NCBI RefSeq assembly: GCF_013266695.1
Contig: NZ_JABRXF010000003.1
Location: forward strand, 682,001 to 746,000
DNA from: Hongsoonwoonella zoysiae
GTDB lineage: Bacteria; Pseudomonadota; Alphaproteobacteria; Rhizobiales; Stappiaceae
Direction of reading: 5' to 3'
Length of the DNA: 64,000 nt
In this document: piece by piece, positions 8,319 through 16,344 of the stretch
How the letters are laid out: the number at the start of each line of letters is the position of its first letter
How positions within the stretch are numbered: the first letter of the stretch is position 1
Translations under genes and position numbers: made by a program
The notes under the pieces: generated by a model
What the model was told of the DNA's origin: nothing
The model's database searches: none
Seen by the model: the letters and a program-made list of their open reading frames with translations, nothing else

Positions 8319-8873
8319 CTAACTCGCCATGGCTTTCACGAATTCCTGCTCTTCCAGCCGGCTTTCCCTCCTCTCCTTGCGGCCGCGCAGCGGACGGTAG
8401 GCGAGGCGATGGTGAAATTCGCAATAGGATTTGCCGCTGTCCACGTTCAGGCTGCAAAAATGGAATTCCGGATCGCCCGGGTCGCCGATAGGCCATTTGC
8501 AGGTGTTATGCTTCAGTTCCATCAAGATCGTATGCGTTTCCGTCAGAGCAATGCCGCCACCGCTTTGCGGCATGAAAGCTTCGCAATCCAGCGCGCGCCC
8601 TGCACTCAAACCGACCTCGCGATGCTGCGCAGGCAAACGTGGGCCCGCTTTTGTCATGCTGCCTATACGGGCAAGCGTTGGTTTTGCGCGAAGGCGGCGC
8701 GGCTTTGGGCTCGACCGCGTCACCGGGGATCGTTTGGGAAGATTCAACCTGTGCGCCTTGCCGATGATCGCATTTCGGGTAAAGCAATCCATGGTCCGAG
8801 CGATCTGACTGGCGCTCAAACCTTGCAGCCACAGTTTTTTCAAGAGATCTTCACGTTCCGGCGTCCAGACCAT
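8319..8873 (-). CDS. gcrA: GcrA-family cell-cycle regulator
   Basis: 184 residues. The N-terminus is the GcrA helix-turn-helix (VWTPEREDLLKKLW, then GLSASQIA and TRNAIIGKAHRLNL), and the C-terminus is the GcrA sigma70-contact domain with conserved cysteines and histidine (CKWPIGDPGDPEFHFC ... YCEFHHRLAYRP). GcrA binds RNA polymerase sigma70 domain 2 and stimulates promoters carrying CcrM-methylated GANTC sites. Differences from the common form (TMDCFTRN where GGVTRN is usual, and a long basic linker) suggest this may be a second, divergent GcrA rather than the main one. No strong ribosome site precedes ATG 8873. The gene stands alone between the kinase gene and an AT-rich patch. Confidence 0.88.
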   Translation of the reverse strand: MVWTPEREDLLKKLWLQGLSASQIARTMDCFTRNAIIGKAHRLNLPKRSPVTRSSPKPRRLRAKPTLARIGSMTKAGPRLPAQHREVGLSAGRALDCEAFMPQSGGGIALTETHTILMELKHNTCKWPIGDPGDPEFHFCSLNVDSGKSYCEFHHRLAYRPLRGRKERRESRLEEQEFVKAMAS

Positions 8874-9253
8874 CTGTCATATCCCATTCGCGCAAGACGC
8901 GTATTGGAAGACCCCGCAGTGCCGCCCCGCTTCGGCGCAAGCCAACCGCGATGGCAGACAACGCTCCATCCCGCCCGATCCAAAACGCGCCATCTCGCGA
9001 CAGGCTTCGCACCGGGCAAGGGCCTCCCGTTCCCGGACGAAGGCCTTCCGGCTCCATACGGGCATACGCGACGATCCATGTTCAGGTTGCAGGCGCCAGG
9101 CTACGGCGGGTAACACGCCACCGATTGTCGAATTACGCCATGAACTAAAATTCCGACAGTTGCCTTATTTAACTGTAGTCCCCAACCACATGTAAATCAT
9201 AATGAACAAATTCTTAATCGGTCAATGAATAACGATTTTCAATTTGGAATCTA
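8874..9253. other. intergenic region, GC-rich to AT-rich transition
   Basis: No gene I can support. The left part (to about 9130) is GC-rich and must hold the gcrA promoter. The right part turns sharply AT-rich and leads into the low-GC winged-helix gene, which reads leftward and ends at 9254. Several short minus-strand frames here lack ribosome sites and family resemblance. Confidence 0.6.
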
Positions 9254-9673
9254 CTATTTATTCTCAAGGATCATGTTCTTTATTTCACGAATAACGATGT
9301 CAGAGACTTCTCTCTTAAAGTTCTTGTTCACTTTATCAATCACTTGATTCGGATGCGCAATCGGAATTTCCTTCGACAATTCATAAGTCAATCGGCTTTT
9401 TGATTTTTTAACAGACAAGATTCCTTCTTCGCACATTCTCTCCACTTTCCGGCGCACTGTGGAATAAGGTATGTCCGTTTCCTCCGAGATTAAATCCAGA
9501 TCCGCTTCAAGTTCGTTGGAGTTGGCAATCGCTATTGTCGTAATTATCATAAGCATACTAAATTCATTTACTTTGTATTCCTCCATAAAACGGAATGTAA
9601 GGCTAAAAAACATCTCATATATTCGGAGAATGCTATGCGCTTCAGAAGATAACTTATGGTGATGGATGTTCAT
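9254..9673 (-). CDS. winged-helix regulator, AT-rich (139 aa)
   Basis: A 139-residue protein built like a MarR/DprA-type winged helix: N-terminal helices, then a helix-turn-helix LISEETDIPYSTVRRKVERMCEEGIL and a wing (SVKKSKSRLTYEL), and a long C-terminal helix. Codon use is strikingly AT-rich (many ATT, AAA, TTT codons) against a GC-rich background, a sign of recent transfer or of an unusually constrained gene. It stands 165 bp downstream of a second 139-residue protein on the same strand with the same domain order. No signal or membrane segment. Target unknown. I do not recognise a named family. Confidence 0.75.
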   Translation of the reverse strand: MNIHHHKLSSEAHSILRIYEMFFSLTFRFMEEYKVNEFSMLMIITTIAIANSNELEADLDLISEETDIPYSTVRRKVERMCEEGILSVKKSKSRLTYELSKEIPIAHPNQVIDKVNKNFKREVSDIVIREIKNMILENK

Positions 9674-9838
9674 TCCGCATTAGTCCCATTGCGATCGTTC
9701 GTCATTTTGAAGAAACACAAAAAATATGCCGCATTCTTCAATCGGGAAAATCGCAATGTCTTGAACGTACCATCCGGCTTGCGGATATGCATTTGCTGCG
9801 GAAAACGTGGACTTGCCGTCGCGCTGCATACCGAGCCG

Positions 9839-10258
9839 TTATTCTTCATTGAGCAGTTCGAAAATCAGGTCCATCAGCGTATGGACCATTTCTTCCGTTA
9901 AATCCACGGCCATCCCCTGCGGCGGCGTCGGGTTCCACAGGATATCCGCACCAAGCCTGAAGACCGTGGCCTTGCCCTCCCGCTCCTTCACGACCACACC
10001 TTCATCCAGAAACGGTCGCAGCCGGCGATCCACCGTCGAACGGGAGGAAGCAAGCTTTTCCGCGAGCAGTTCCGCATCCATCGGCACTGAACCGAGATCA
10101 CCGAGCGCGATCAAAACGAGCATGGTGAGATCCACGGGGTCCTGCGCGCCGAAACGCTCCCGCAGTTGCAGCGTCAGTTCGTAGTACGCACTCAACAGCC
10201 GAAGCGCACGAAACCGTGCGCTCCGGGTTTCTTCCGGATTCACTATTCCCGACGACAA
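9839..10258 (-). CDS. winged-helix regulator, GC-rich (139 aa)
   Basis: 139 residues with the same layout as the gene that follows it: N-terminal helices (RFRALRLLSAYYELTLQL), a helix-turn-helix LLAEKLASSRSTVDRRLRPFLDEGVV, a wing (VKEREGKATVFRLG), and a C-terminal helix ending in ELLNEE. Sequence identity with its neighbour is low but aligned blocks (STV-RR/STVDRR, EEGI/DEGV) match. It uses normal host codons, so it is probably the long-resident member. The 365-bp upstream region holds a TGACG-AAA-CGTCA palindrome and a direct repeat that could be operators. Likely a DNA-binding regulator; ligand and targets unknown. Confidence 0.75.
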   Translation of the reverse strand: MSSGIVNPEETRSARFRALRLLSAYYELTLQLRERFGAQDPVDLTMLVLIALGDLGSVPMDAELLAEKLASSRSTVDRRLRPFLDEGVVVKEREGKATVFRLGADILWNPTPPQGMAVDLTEEMVHTLMDLIFELLNEE

Positions 10259-10623
10259 ATCCGCCCCCTGTTCGGGTATTCCGACGCCGCCGATTCACAT
10301 TCGTTAAGCGTACGTCACCACCGATTCATGGGCGCAGTATTTTGTTAGCGTTTATGTCTTCGCAACAAACGAGGCTATTAATGGTAAATATCACCAAGCA
10401 AAAACATAAGTTTTTACATTAATTTGATTGGTAAATATTACTACTGACGAAACGTCATTAGACACATAAGAGAACCCGCGCGCATTTACCAAGATTGCAA
10501 ACATTCCGACGACATTTTCTGAGGCAATATTTCAACAGCGGGTGCGAACAAAAATAGCCTGAATGCCGCCACGGCCAGCGACCAGCACGCTCTGGATTTG
10601 AAAAGCGGAAATTTTTGAGAGGA
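10259..10623. other. AT-rich control region with repeats
   Basis: No gene. Contains a direct repeat TGGTAAATAT(C/T)AC at 10382-10394 and 10429-10441 and a perfect inverted repeat TGACG-AAA-CGTCA at 10445-10457. It serves as upstream region for the winged-helix gene starting at 10258 and as downstream region of the tRNA, which reads leftward into it. Confidence 0.5.
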
Positions 10624-10700
10624 TGGTACAGACGGGTGGATTCGAACCACCGACCTTCGGAGCCACAATCCGACGCTCTAACCAACTGAGCTACGTCTGC
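10624..10700 (-). tRNA. tRNA-His (anticodon GTG)
   Basis: A 77-nt cloverleaf including an encoded CCA. Acceptor stem GCAGACG/CGTCTGT, D-loop AGTTGGTTA, anticodon stem TCGGA/TCCGA with loop TTGTGGC (anticodon GTG), and T-arm GGTGGTTCGAATCCACC. Position 73 is A and position 72 is T opposite G1. There is no extra encoded G at -1 pairing with C73, the form known from most alphaproteobacteria, whose HisRS has adapted to it. No tRNA-adjacent integrase or attachment-site duplication is visible. Confidence 0.95.
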
Positions 10701-10810
10701 ATGCGCGAATGGCGCGGAAACTAAGCGCTAATCCCGAGGAATGCAAGAGGCTTGAAGCCGCCTTTCACGCCGTTCTCCACAAGGCTTGCAACACCTACCG
10801 CGCTGCTCGT

Positions 10811-10844
10811 CGCAAACAAAAACCCGGGCCGAAAGACCCGGGTT
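10811..10844 (-). terminator. intrinsic terminator after first phasin gene
   Basis: Eight-base stem AACCCGGG/CCCGGGTT with an eight-base loop, 44 nt past the phasin stop; on the minus strand it runs directly into TTTGTTTG. Confidence 0.8.
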
Positions 10845-10887
10845 CTCGATATTCAGGCTCGAATTGCCTCAAACGGCGTCAGCCCGT

Positions 10888-11397
10888 TCAGGCCGCCTTG
10901 AAAGACTTTACGGACTTTTCAACCGCGTCCTTCACCGGAGCGGAAAGCTCGGTAGCGAATTTAGTCGAAAATTCCTGCATGTCCTTGGCCTGGGCCGTAA
11001 ACGTTTCGAACTGGGTGCGCGCGAAGCTCGACTGCAGTTCGATGGCCTCAGCAACCGACTTCGCGCCCATCAGGTCCTTCAGGAGCTGGAAGGTCGCGTC
11101 GGTGTTCGCCTTGGCGACGTCCAGCGCCTTCGCGTTGAAGTCGATCGTGCCCTGACGTGTCGTCTGGAACGTGTCTTCCAGAAGGTCGGTCGCCTCTTCG
11201 GCGGCAGTCTTCACCTTGGCATAGGCGTCACGCGCCTGCTCGATGGACTTTTCGGCGAATTCACGGGCAGCACCCGGAATTTCCACGTTCGGCATGGCGA
11301 ACGCCTCAAAGTTCGGAAGCGCGGTCTTGGCCGCAGCGGACTTGGTGGATTTGGTGCGCGCCGTCTTGGAGGCAGTGGTCTGGGTGTTCTCGGTCAT
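10888..11397 (-). CDS. phasin family protein 1
   Basis: 169 residues from ATG 11397, which has AGGAG nine bases upstream. After a Thr/Lys/Ala-rich N-terminal tail of about 30 residues comes an amphipathic helical phasin domain (IPGAAREFAEKSIEQARDAY, then NAKALDVAKANTDATFQLLKDLMGA and SAPVKDAVEKS near the C-terminus). Phasins coat polyhydroxyalkanoate granules and control their size and number; some act as general stress chaperones. A second phasin gene lies upstream on the same strand, 234 bp away, with its own ribosome site. No PHA synthase gene is in the window. Confidence 0.9.
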   Translation of the reverse strand: MTENTQTTASKTARTKSTKSAAAKTALPNFEAFAMPNVEIPGAAREFAEKSIEQARDAYAKVKTAAEEATDLLEDTFQTTRQGTIDFNAKALDVAKANTDATFQLLKDLMGAKSVAEAIELQSSFARTQFETFTAQAKDMQEFSTKFATELSAPVKDAVEKSVKSFKAA

Positions 11398-11630
11398 GAT
11401 GTGATCTCCTGTCATGTCTCGTCGGATGCGGTCCTGGCTGATTGGAGCCTTGAAAAGACCGCCGGCCGAACCCGACAAATCCAAGGGTCGCCGTCATCCG
11501 CACTCGGAATATAGGGGAGGTTATTGTGCATTGCAACATTTTTTTGCAATGCACCATTCAAGACCGGAAATTGCCCCGCCGATGCGCAGTTTACACCCCG
11601 CGCAAACCATCACTCACGGGACTGCCACAT

Positions 11631-12014
11631 TCAGGGCTTGGAAGCTTTCGAGGCGTCCTGGGCCGTCTTGCTGGCCTTGTCGCTCAATTCCCGCGCCTGC
11701 TCGCCAAGTGTTTCCATCTGCTTGCGCATATATTCTTTATGCAGCTCGAGCATTTCGTTCGCGTCGCCCGCCCGTACGAGCTTCTGTGCGAAATCGAAGG
11801 CGGAATTCATATGCTCTTCGGCATATTCCATTGCCTTCTTGTTGATGTCGCTGGCACCGCTTTGCATGGCGGAAGTCGACCCTTCCACCTTGGTGACCGC
11901 CTGTTGCGTGGCGGACATGAAATCGTCGAACGCCTTGCGGGCCTGGTCCATGCTCTTGTCGGCGAACTCGCGCATCTGCTCGGGAATTTCGAAACCGGGC
12001 TGGTTGTCTGCCAT
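11631..12014 (-). CDS. phasin family protein 2
   Basis: 127 residues, wholly helical and charged, with the phasin signature: IPEQMREFADKSMDQARKAFDDFM at the N-terminus, then AMQSGASDINKKAMEYAEEHMNSAFDFAQKLVRAGD, and a Lys/Ser/Ala-rich end. ATG 12014 has AGGAGG ten bases upstream. It shares architecture with the phasin gene that follows on the same strand but lacks the basic N-terminal extension. Probably a granule-associated or stress-related paralogue. The gene is divergent from the large histidine kinase gene across a 363-bp control region. Confidence 0.88.
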   Translation of the reverse strand: MADNQPGFEIPEQMREFADKSMDQARKAFDDFMSATQQAVTKVEGSTSAMQSGASDINKKAMEYAEEHMNSAFDFAQKLVRAGDANEMLELHKEYMRKQMETLGEQARELSDKASKTAQDASKASKP

Positions 12015-12377
12015 GATCCTGGCACCTCCTGCTGGCTTGCGGGCCGGCGGCTACGCCGGCCGCCTGGAGTCGACCTGCCGCCGATCGATGTGACAATGAC
12101 ATGCTGATCGGCAATTCAGGCAATTCCGACCCAGTGTCCAACAGATGCGCATGTGCGCGCAAGCACCCATATTCAATCTTGTTGCGCGCACTCCCCCGTT
12201 AACCACGTAGCAACAAGAGACGGTCACACAGGAATGCCATGCGTGGACGACTCGACACGGACACGATATTAACTTCCTGTTTACCGGTCTTATGAGTGTC
12301 CGACACGTAGTGCACCCTTGCTCTCCCAAAGAGAGCATCGCGAACCGGACGACAGGAAAGAGGCGGAGCTGGCTTAG
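12015..12377. other. divergent control region phasin/PdhS-like kinase
   Basis: No gene. It must contain promoters for the phasin gene (leftward) and the kinase gene (rightward). The kinase side carries a CtrA-like motif at 12269-12283. A good ribosome site (GGAG) sits nine bases before the kinase ATG. Confidence 0.5.
12269..12283 (+). promoter_or_regulatory. CtrA-like site upstream of PdhS-like kinase
   Basis: TTAA-CTTCCTG-TTTA, one mismatch from the CtrA consensus TTAA-N7-TTAA, and followed by CC as in the longer TTAACC form. It lies about 95 bp upstream of the kinase start codon. Such sites also occur by chance. Confidence 0.35.
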
Positions 12378-15300
12378 ATGGACGGTCTCACTCGCAGCTA
12401 TCTGGCTTTGAGCGGACTTGCCGCGGCGAGCGCCTATCTGACCGACGAACGCCCGGCCTGGCTATGGACGGAAGACGGACGGTCGATCGTCTGGGCCAAT
12501 GCAGCGGGAGCCGCTTTTTTCGGCGCACGGTCGCTGCGCGATCTTTCGCAATTATCCGGTCTGTCACGCTCGCCCGCCCGCCCGCACATCGCGCGTATCG
12601 CCGCATCCGGCTCGACCGAACGCGACAGCATCGAGCGTTTGAGATTCTATCGCGGCTTACGGGTGATGATCCTTACCTGCTTTTGCCGCCGCATGACGCT
12701 GCCCGGCGGCGGCAATGCCGCACTCATCGTCGCGGCAGAAGCGACCGATATCCAGCAAAACTCCAAGGCAGATCCCGCCTTGGGTCTTTGCAGGCTGCTG
12801 GCCGGAGAACGGGATACGACATTCCTTGTGGACCGGAGCGGCCATACGACAGGCGCTTGCGGGGACCTGGAGCCTCCGCACCCCGAAGCCGTGCTCTCGC
12901 TTATCGCATCCGGCAAACGCTCACCCGTCTTCGGAACAATCACCTGTGGCGACAACAATCATGAAGCCGCCCTCGTCGCCCTTGACGACGGGAGCGCCAT
13001 CCTCGTCGTCTGTTCGCAAATCGATACGGCGAAGCCCGCGGCCGACCGGAATAACAATCCCGACAAGGTGACCGGGATCGTTTCAGTTGAAGCTGCAGAA
13101 GCGGCCGTGGACAAACCCGACAGTACCGTTACACCGGCAGAAGCCTCCGACGAAGCGGGCGGCGAGGAAGGCGGGGAATCGGCCGGACCAACCGATACGG
13201 CGGCCCAAACCTTTGCGAGCGACAACGAATACGAAGACCTCGATCACCCCGCAGACGATGCGCCATCCGCAACGGATCAAGGATCTGAAGACGGCGGCGA
13301 CACCGCATGGAAAACCGAATACTTTGCGGATGAAACAAACAGCGGAGCGGAGGTCGAGGTCTCTCCGGAAACCAACAATGGCGACGAACCGGACATTGTC
13401 GAGACAACCTCGCCGTCCAAGGCAGATGATGAAAGCGGGCCCTTGACAGGCCTTGCACACGCCTACACGTCGGACGAAGATACGCCGGATGACGGCTTTG
13501 CCTTCTCCCGTCACGGACGACCGGTCCGCTTCGCCTGGAAGATGGATATAGACCGGCGCTTTACTTTCATTTCGCCCGAGTTCGAGACTGTTCTGGGCCC
13601 GCAGGCCGCCGATGTGGTCGGCAGGACATGGGAAGAGGTCGCAGAACAATTCGGCATCGATCGCGACAAGGATATCGCCAGAGCGTTGGCACGGCGCGAT
13701 ACTTGGAGCGGGCGAACTGTGTTCTGGCCCGTTAGCGGAGAGGCCCTTCGCGTTCCGGTGGATATGGCTGCGTTGCCCGCTTTCGACCGAAGACGCGTAT
13801 TCGAAGGATTTCGCGGGTTCGGCGTCTGCCGGGGAGCGGATGCGATCGACGATCCCGAAGGAAGGGGATTGAACCTCGGCTGGAACAAGTTGCCCGAGGA
13901 AAACCAGTTTTCCGAGGAAAGCGCGGACAACGCAGGCGAAGCTTTTACGGCAGCATCTTCCGCCTTCGACATGAGCGGCCTTTCGGCAGTGGAAGCAGAC
14001 CCGTTACCGGTTGAGAAGCCCGAAGGCCCGGAGCAATCCGGGGAAGAGGCCCGCCCGGCGGCGTTCGATCCTCGGGAATTCCCGTTCGACGACGAGGCCC
14101 GTGAAGAGCCCGAAAGCGAAGATAGCGCCGCAACGGAAAACGTTTCCGATGCTGAAGCCTGGCCGCCGATGCCCGCAGCCGATGGCGAAGATCTGACCGG
14201 CGAAGATGAAACGCAAACGTCCGATGTCAGCGAAGGCGCCGCCTCGCGGCAGTCGACGCATGGTGAAGCAGGAGAAAACGACGACGAAGGGGATGAAGGC
14301 CTGAAGGCCCAAGCCCTCAGGGCCGAACGAGCGGCCCGGGCAATCTACAAGGAAGAAGCCTCCCGGCTTACAAAACCCGAGCGCGAGGCATTCGCCAAGA
14401 TCGCGGAGACCCTTGGCGCGGCGAGCGAGAGTGCCGAAGAAGGCATTTTGGGCGCACGCGACGAAGGACACGAGGAAACAGACGACACCGAGGATGACAA
14501 CGGCAAATCCCCGGAGGGAAGCGGCCGTGAATTTTCCGGGATCGAACTGGCGGAGCAGCCGGATGAAGGCGGCACGCCGGAGCCTTGGCCGGATAGAAGA
14601 GACGAAACGGAAAACCTGGAATCTCAGGCCGGAAAAGACCTGGAAGGCGGAGCGGAACTGACGGCCTACCAGGAAGCGGAGACGGCGGCGGAGAACGGCG
14701 TGAACGCATTTGCGGAGCCGGGCGCGATCGACAGAAAGCTTCTCGACCGGCTTCCGATTGGCGTCGCGATCATTCGCGAGCCCGACGTCCTCTATGTGAA
14801 CCGTGCGCTTCTTGAGCTGCTGGGCCATCGGGACCTTGGCGCGCTTAATCGCGCAGGCGGCCTGGAGGCTCTCTTTGCGGAGCCCGAAGACTGGCCCGCA
14901 ACGGACAGCGAGGAAAAAACCTTTGAACGGACAATGCGGGTAAAACTTGCCGACGGCGGCACAAAACCCGTGAAAGCGCGGCTTCACGCCGTACCCTGGG
15001 GCGAAGGTCATGCGCTCATGATGTCGCTGCTCGACCGTCATGACCCGCTGCAGGAAGCCGCTTTCGACCAGTTGCACATGGTGCAGACCGCGCTCGGTGA
15101 AGCGGAACAACAGGTTGCCGAGCTTGACACCGTGCTGGAAACGGCGACCGACGGCGTGCTCGTTCTCGACGATCAGGCGACGATCCTGAAGGTCAACCGC
15201 TCGGCGGAAGCGCTGTTCGACGCAGCCCGCGAGCAGATGGTAGGCACATCGCTCATGGAGTATCTGGCGCCGGAAAGCCACCGGGATGCCAGGGATTATA

Positions 15301-16223
15301 TCGAGGGTCTTGCGAAAAACGGCGTCGCGTCGGTGTTGAACGACGGACGTGAGGTGATCGGACGCGTGCGCGGCGGAGGGCTTATCCCGCTTTTCATGAC
15401 CCTGGGCAGGATCGGGACAGACCCGAGCTCGCCGCGTTTTTGCGCCGTCCTGCGCGATATCACCCAATGGAAAACCGCGGAAGAGGAACTGACCGACGCC
15501 AAGCGGCAGGCGGAAAACGCAAGTTCGCAGAAATCGGATTTCCTCGCCAAGATCAGCCACGAAATCCGCACCCCGCTCAATGCCATCATCGGCTTTTCCG
15601 AGGTGATGATGGAAGAGCGCTTCGGCCCGATCGGCAACGACCGCTATAAGGAATACCTGCGCGACATCCATACCTCAGGCTCTCATTTAATGAGCCTTAT
15701 CAATGACCTGCTTGATCTTTCCAAGATCGAGGCGGGCAAGCTCGATCTGAGCTTCGAATCTGTGTCGGCAAACGACATCATCCGCGAGTGCGTCGCACTG
15801 ATGCAGCCGCAGGCCAACCGCGAGCGTGTGATTATCCGCGCAAGCCTCCCCGGTTCCGTACCGAATATCGTCGCGGACGGCCGCTCGGTCAGGCAGGTGA
15901 TCCTGAACCTCCTCTCCAACGCCATAAAGTTCAACCAGCCCGGCGGCCAGGTGATCGTCTCAAGCGCGCTGGAAGACACAGGCGAAGTCGTGCTCAGGGT
16001 GCGCGATACGGGAATTGGCATGAGCCCCAAGGACTTGCAGATGGCGCTGGAGCCGTTCCGACAGCTCCACACCGCCCGCCACGGCGGGGGAACCGGCCTC
16101 GGCCTGCCGCTGACGAAAGCGCTTGTGGAGGCGAACCGGGCGGCATTCCGCATCGATTCCGAGCCAAGTCACGGCACGCTTGTCGAAATTACCTTTCCGC
16201 CGCAAAGGGTGCTCGCCGAATAG
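12378..16223 (+). CDS. pdhS: PdhS-like multi-PAS sensor histidine kinase (1281 aa)
   Basis: A cytoplasmic kinase with no membrane segment. Approximate layout: PAS-like domain 10-120; Asp/Glu-rich linker 236-371; PAS 382-490; second acidic linker 498-781; PAS 790-890; coiled coil and PAS 895-1028; dimerisation domain 1045-1127 with phospho-acceptor His1061 (KISHEIRTPLNAIIGFSEVM); ATPase domain 1171-1276 with N-box NLLSNAIKFNQ and G-boxes DTGIGM and GGGTGLGLPL. The HisKA segment and the MALEPFRQ stretch are typical of the PleC/DivJ/PdhS group that sets the phosphorylation of DivK and so cell-cycle asymmetry. Brucella PdhS is about 1035 residues; the extra length here lies in the acidic linkers. 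Assignment within the group (PdhS or a paralogue) is inference. Confidence 0.8.
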   Translation: MDGLTRSYLALSGLAAASAYLTDERPAWLWTEDGRSIVWANAAGAAFFGARSLRDLSQLSGLSRSPARPHIARIAASGSTERDSIERLRFYRGLRVMILTCFCRRMTLPGGGNAALIVAAEATDIQQNSKADPALGLCRLLAGERDTTFLVDRSGHTTGACGDLEPPHPEAVLSLIASGKRSPVFGTITCGDNNHEAALVALDDGSAILVVCSQIDTAKPAADRNNNPDKVTGIVSVEAAEAAVDKPDSTVTPAEASDEAGGEEGGESAGPTDTAAQTFASDNEYEDLDHPADDAPSATDQGSEDGGDTAWKTEYFADETNSGAEVEVSPETNNGDEPDIVETTSPSKADDESGPLTGLAHAYTSDEDTPDDGFAFSRHGRPVRFAWKMDIDRRFTFISPEFETVLGPQAADVVGRTWEEVAEQFGIDRDKDIARALARRDTWSGRTVFWPVSGEALRVPVDMAALPAFDRRRVFEGFRGFGVCRGADAIDDPEGRGLNLGWNKLPEENQFSEESADNAGEAFTAASSAFDMSGLSAVEADPLPVEKPEGPEQSGEEARPAAFDPREFPFDDEAREEPESEDSAATENVSDAEAWPPMPAADGEDLTGEDETQTSDVSEGAASRQSTHGEAGENDDEGDEGLKAQALRAERAARAIYKEEASRLTKPEREAFAKIAETLGAASESAEEGILGARDEGHEETDDTEDDNGKSPEGSGREFSGIELAEQPDEGGTPEPWPDRRDETENLESQAGKDLEGGAELTAYQEAETAAENGVNAFAEPGAIDRKLLDRLPIGVAIIREPDVLYVNRALLELLGHRDLGALNRAGGLEALFAEPEDWPATDSEEKTFERTMRVKLADGGTKPVKARLHAVPWGEGHALMMSLLDRHDPLQEAAFDQLHMVQTALGEAEQQVAELDTVLETATDGVLVLDDQATILKVNRSAEALFDAAREQMVGTSLMEYLAPESHRDARDYIEGLAKNGVASVLNDGREVIGRVRGGGLIPLFMTLGRIGTDPSSPRFCAVLRDITQWKTAEEELTDAKRQAENASSQKSDFLAKISHEIRTPLNAIIGFSEVMMEERFGPIGNDRYKEYLRDIHTSGSHLMSLINDLLDLSKIEAGKLDLSFESVSANDIIRECVALMQPQANRERVIIRASLPGSVPNIVADGRSVRQVILNLLSNAIKFNQPGGQVIVSSALEDTGEVVLRVRDTGIGMSPKDLQMALEPFRQLHTARHGGGTGLGLPLTKALVEANRAAFRIDSEPSHGTLVEITFPPQRVLAE

Positions 16224-16344
16224 CGATAAGGCATTGACCTGAAAGCGAAAACGCTTCAACCTCGTGTATTCGGAAATCCGGTTGGCGCGGCAAATCAAGT
16301 CCGTTGGCCGACCCCGCCGGAGAGAATTTTCTAGCAGGTTCAGC

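Noticed and set aside
8840-9116. Overlapping short minus-strand frames upstream of gcrA
   Set aside because: Mutually overlapping, no ribosome sites, no recognisable proteins.
9656-9901. 81-codon plus-strand frame at the AT-rich patch
   Set aside because: Overlaps both winged-helix genes antisense; no motif or ribosome site.
10458-10685. Minus-strand open frame across the tRNA
   Set aside because: Its N-terminal phrase (GSEGRWFESTR) is the usual false translation of a tRNA.
14004-15671. 555-codon minus-strand frame
   Set aside because: Antisense to the PdhS-like kinase; no coding support.
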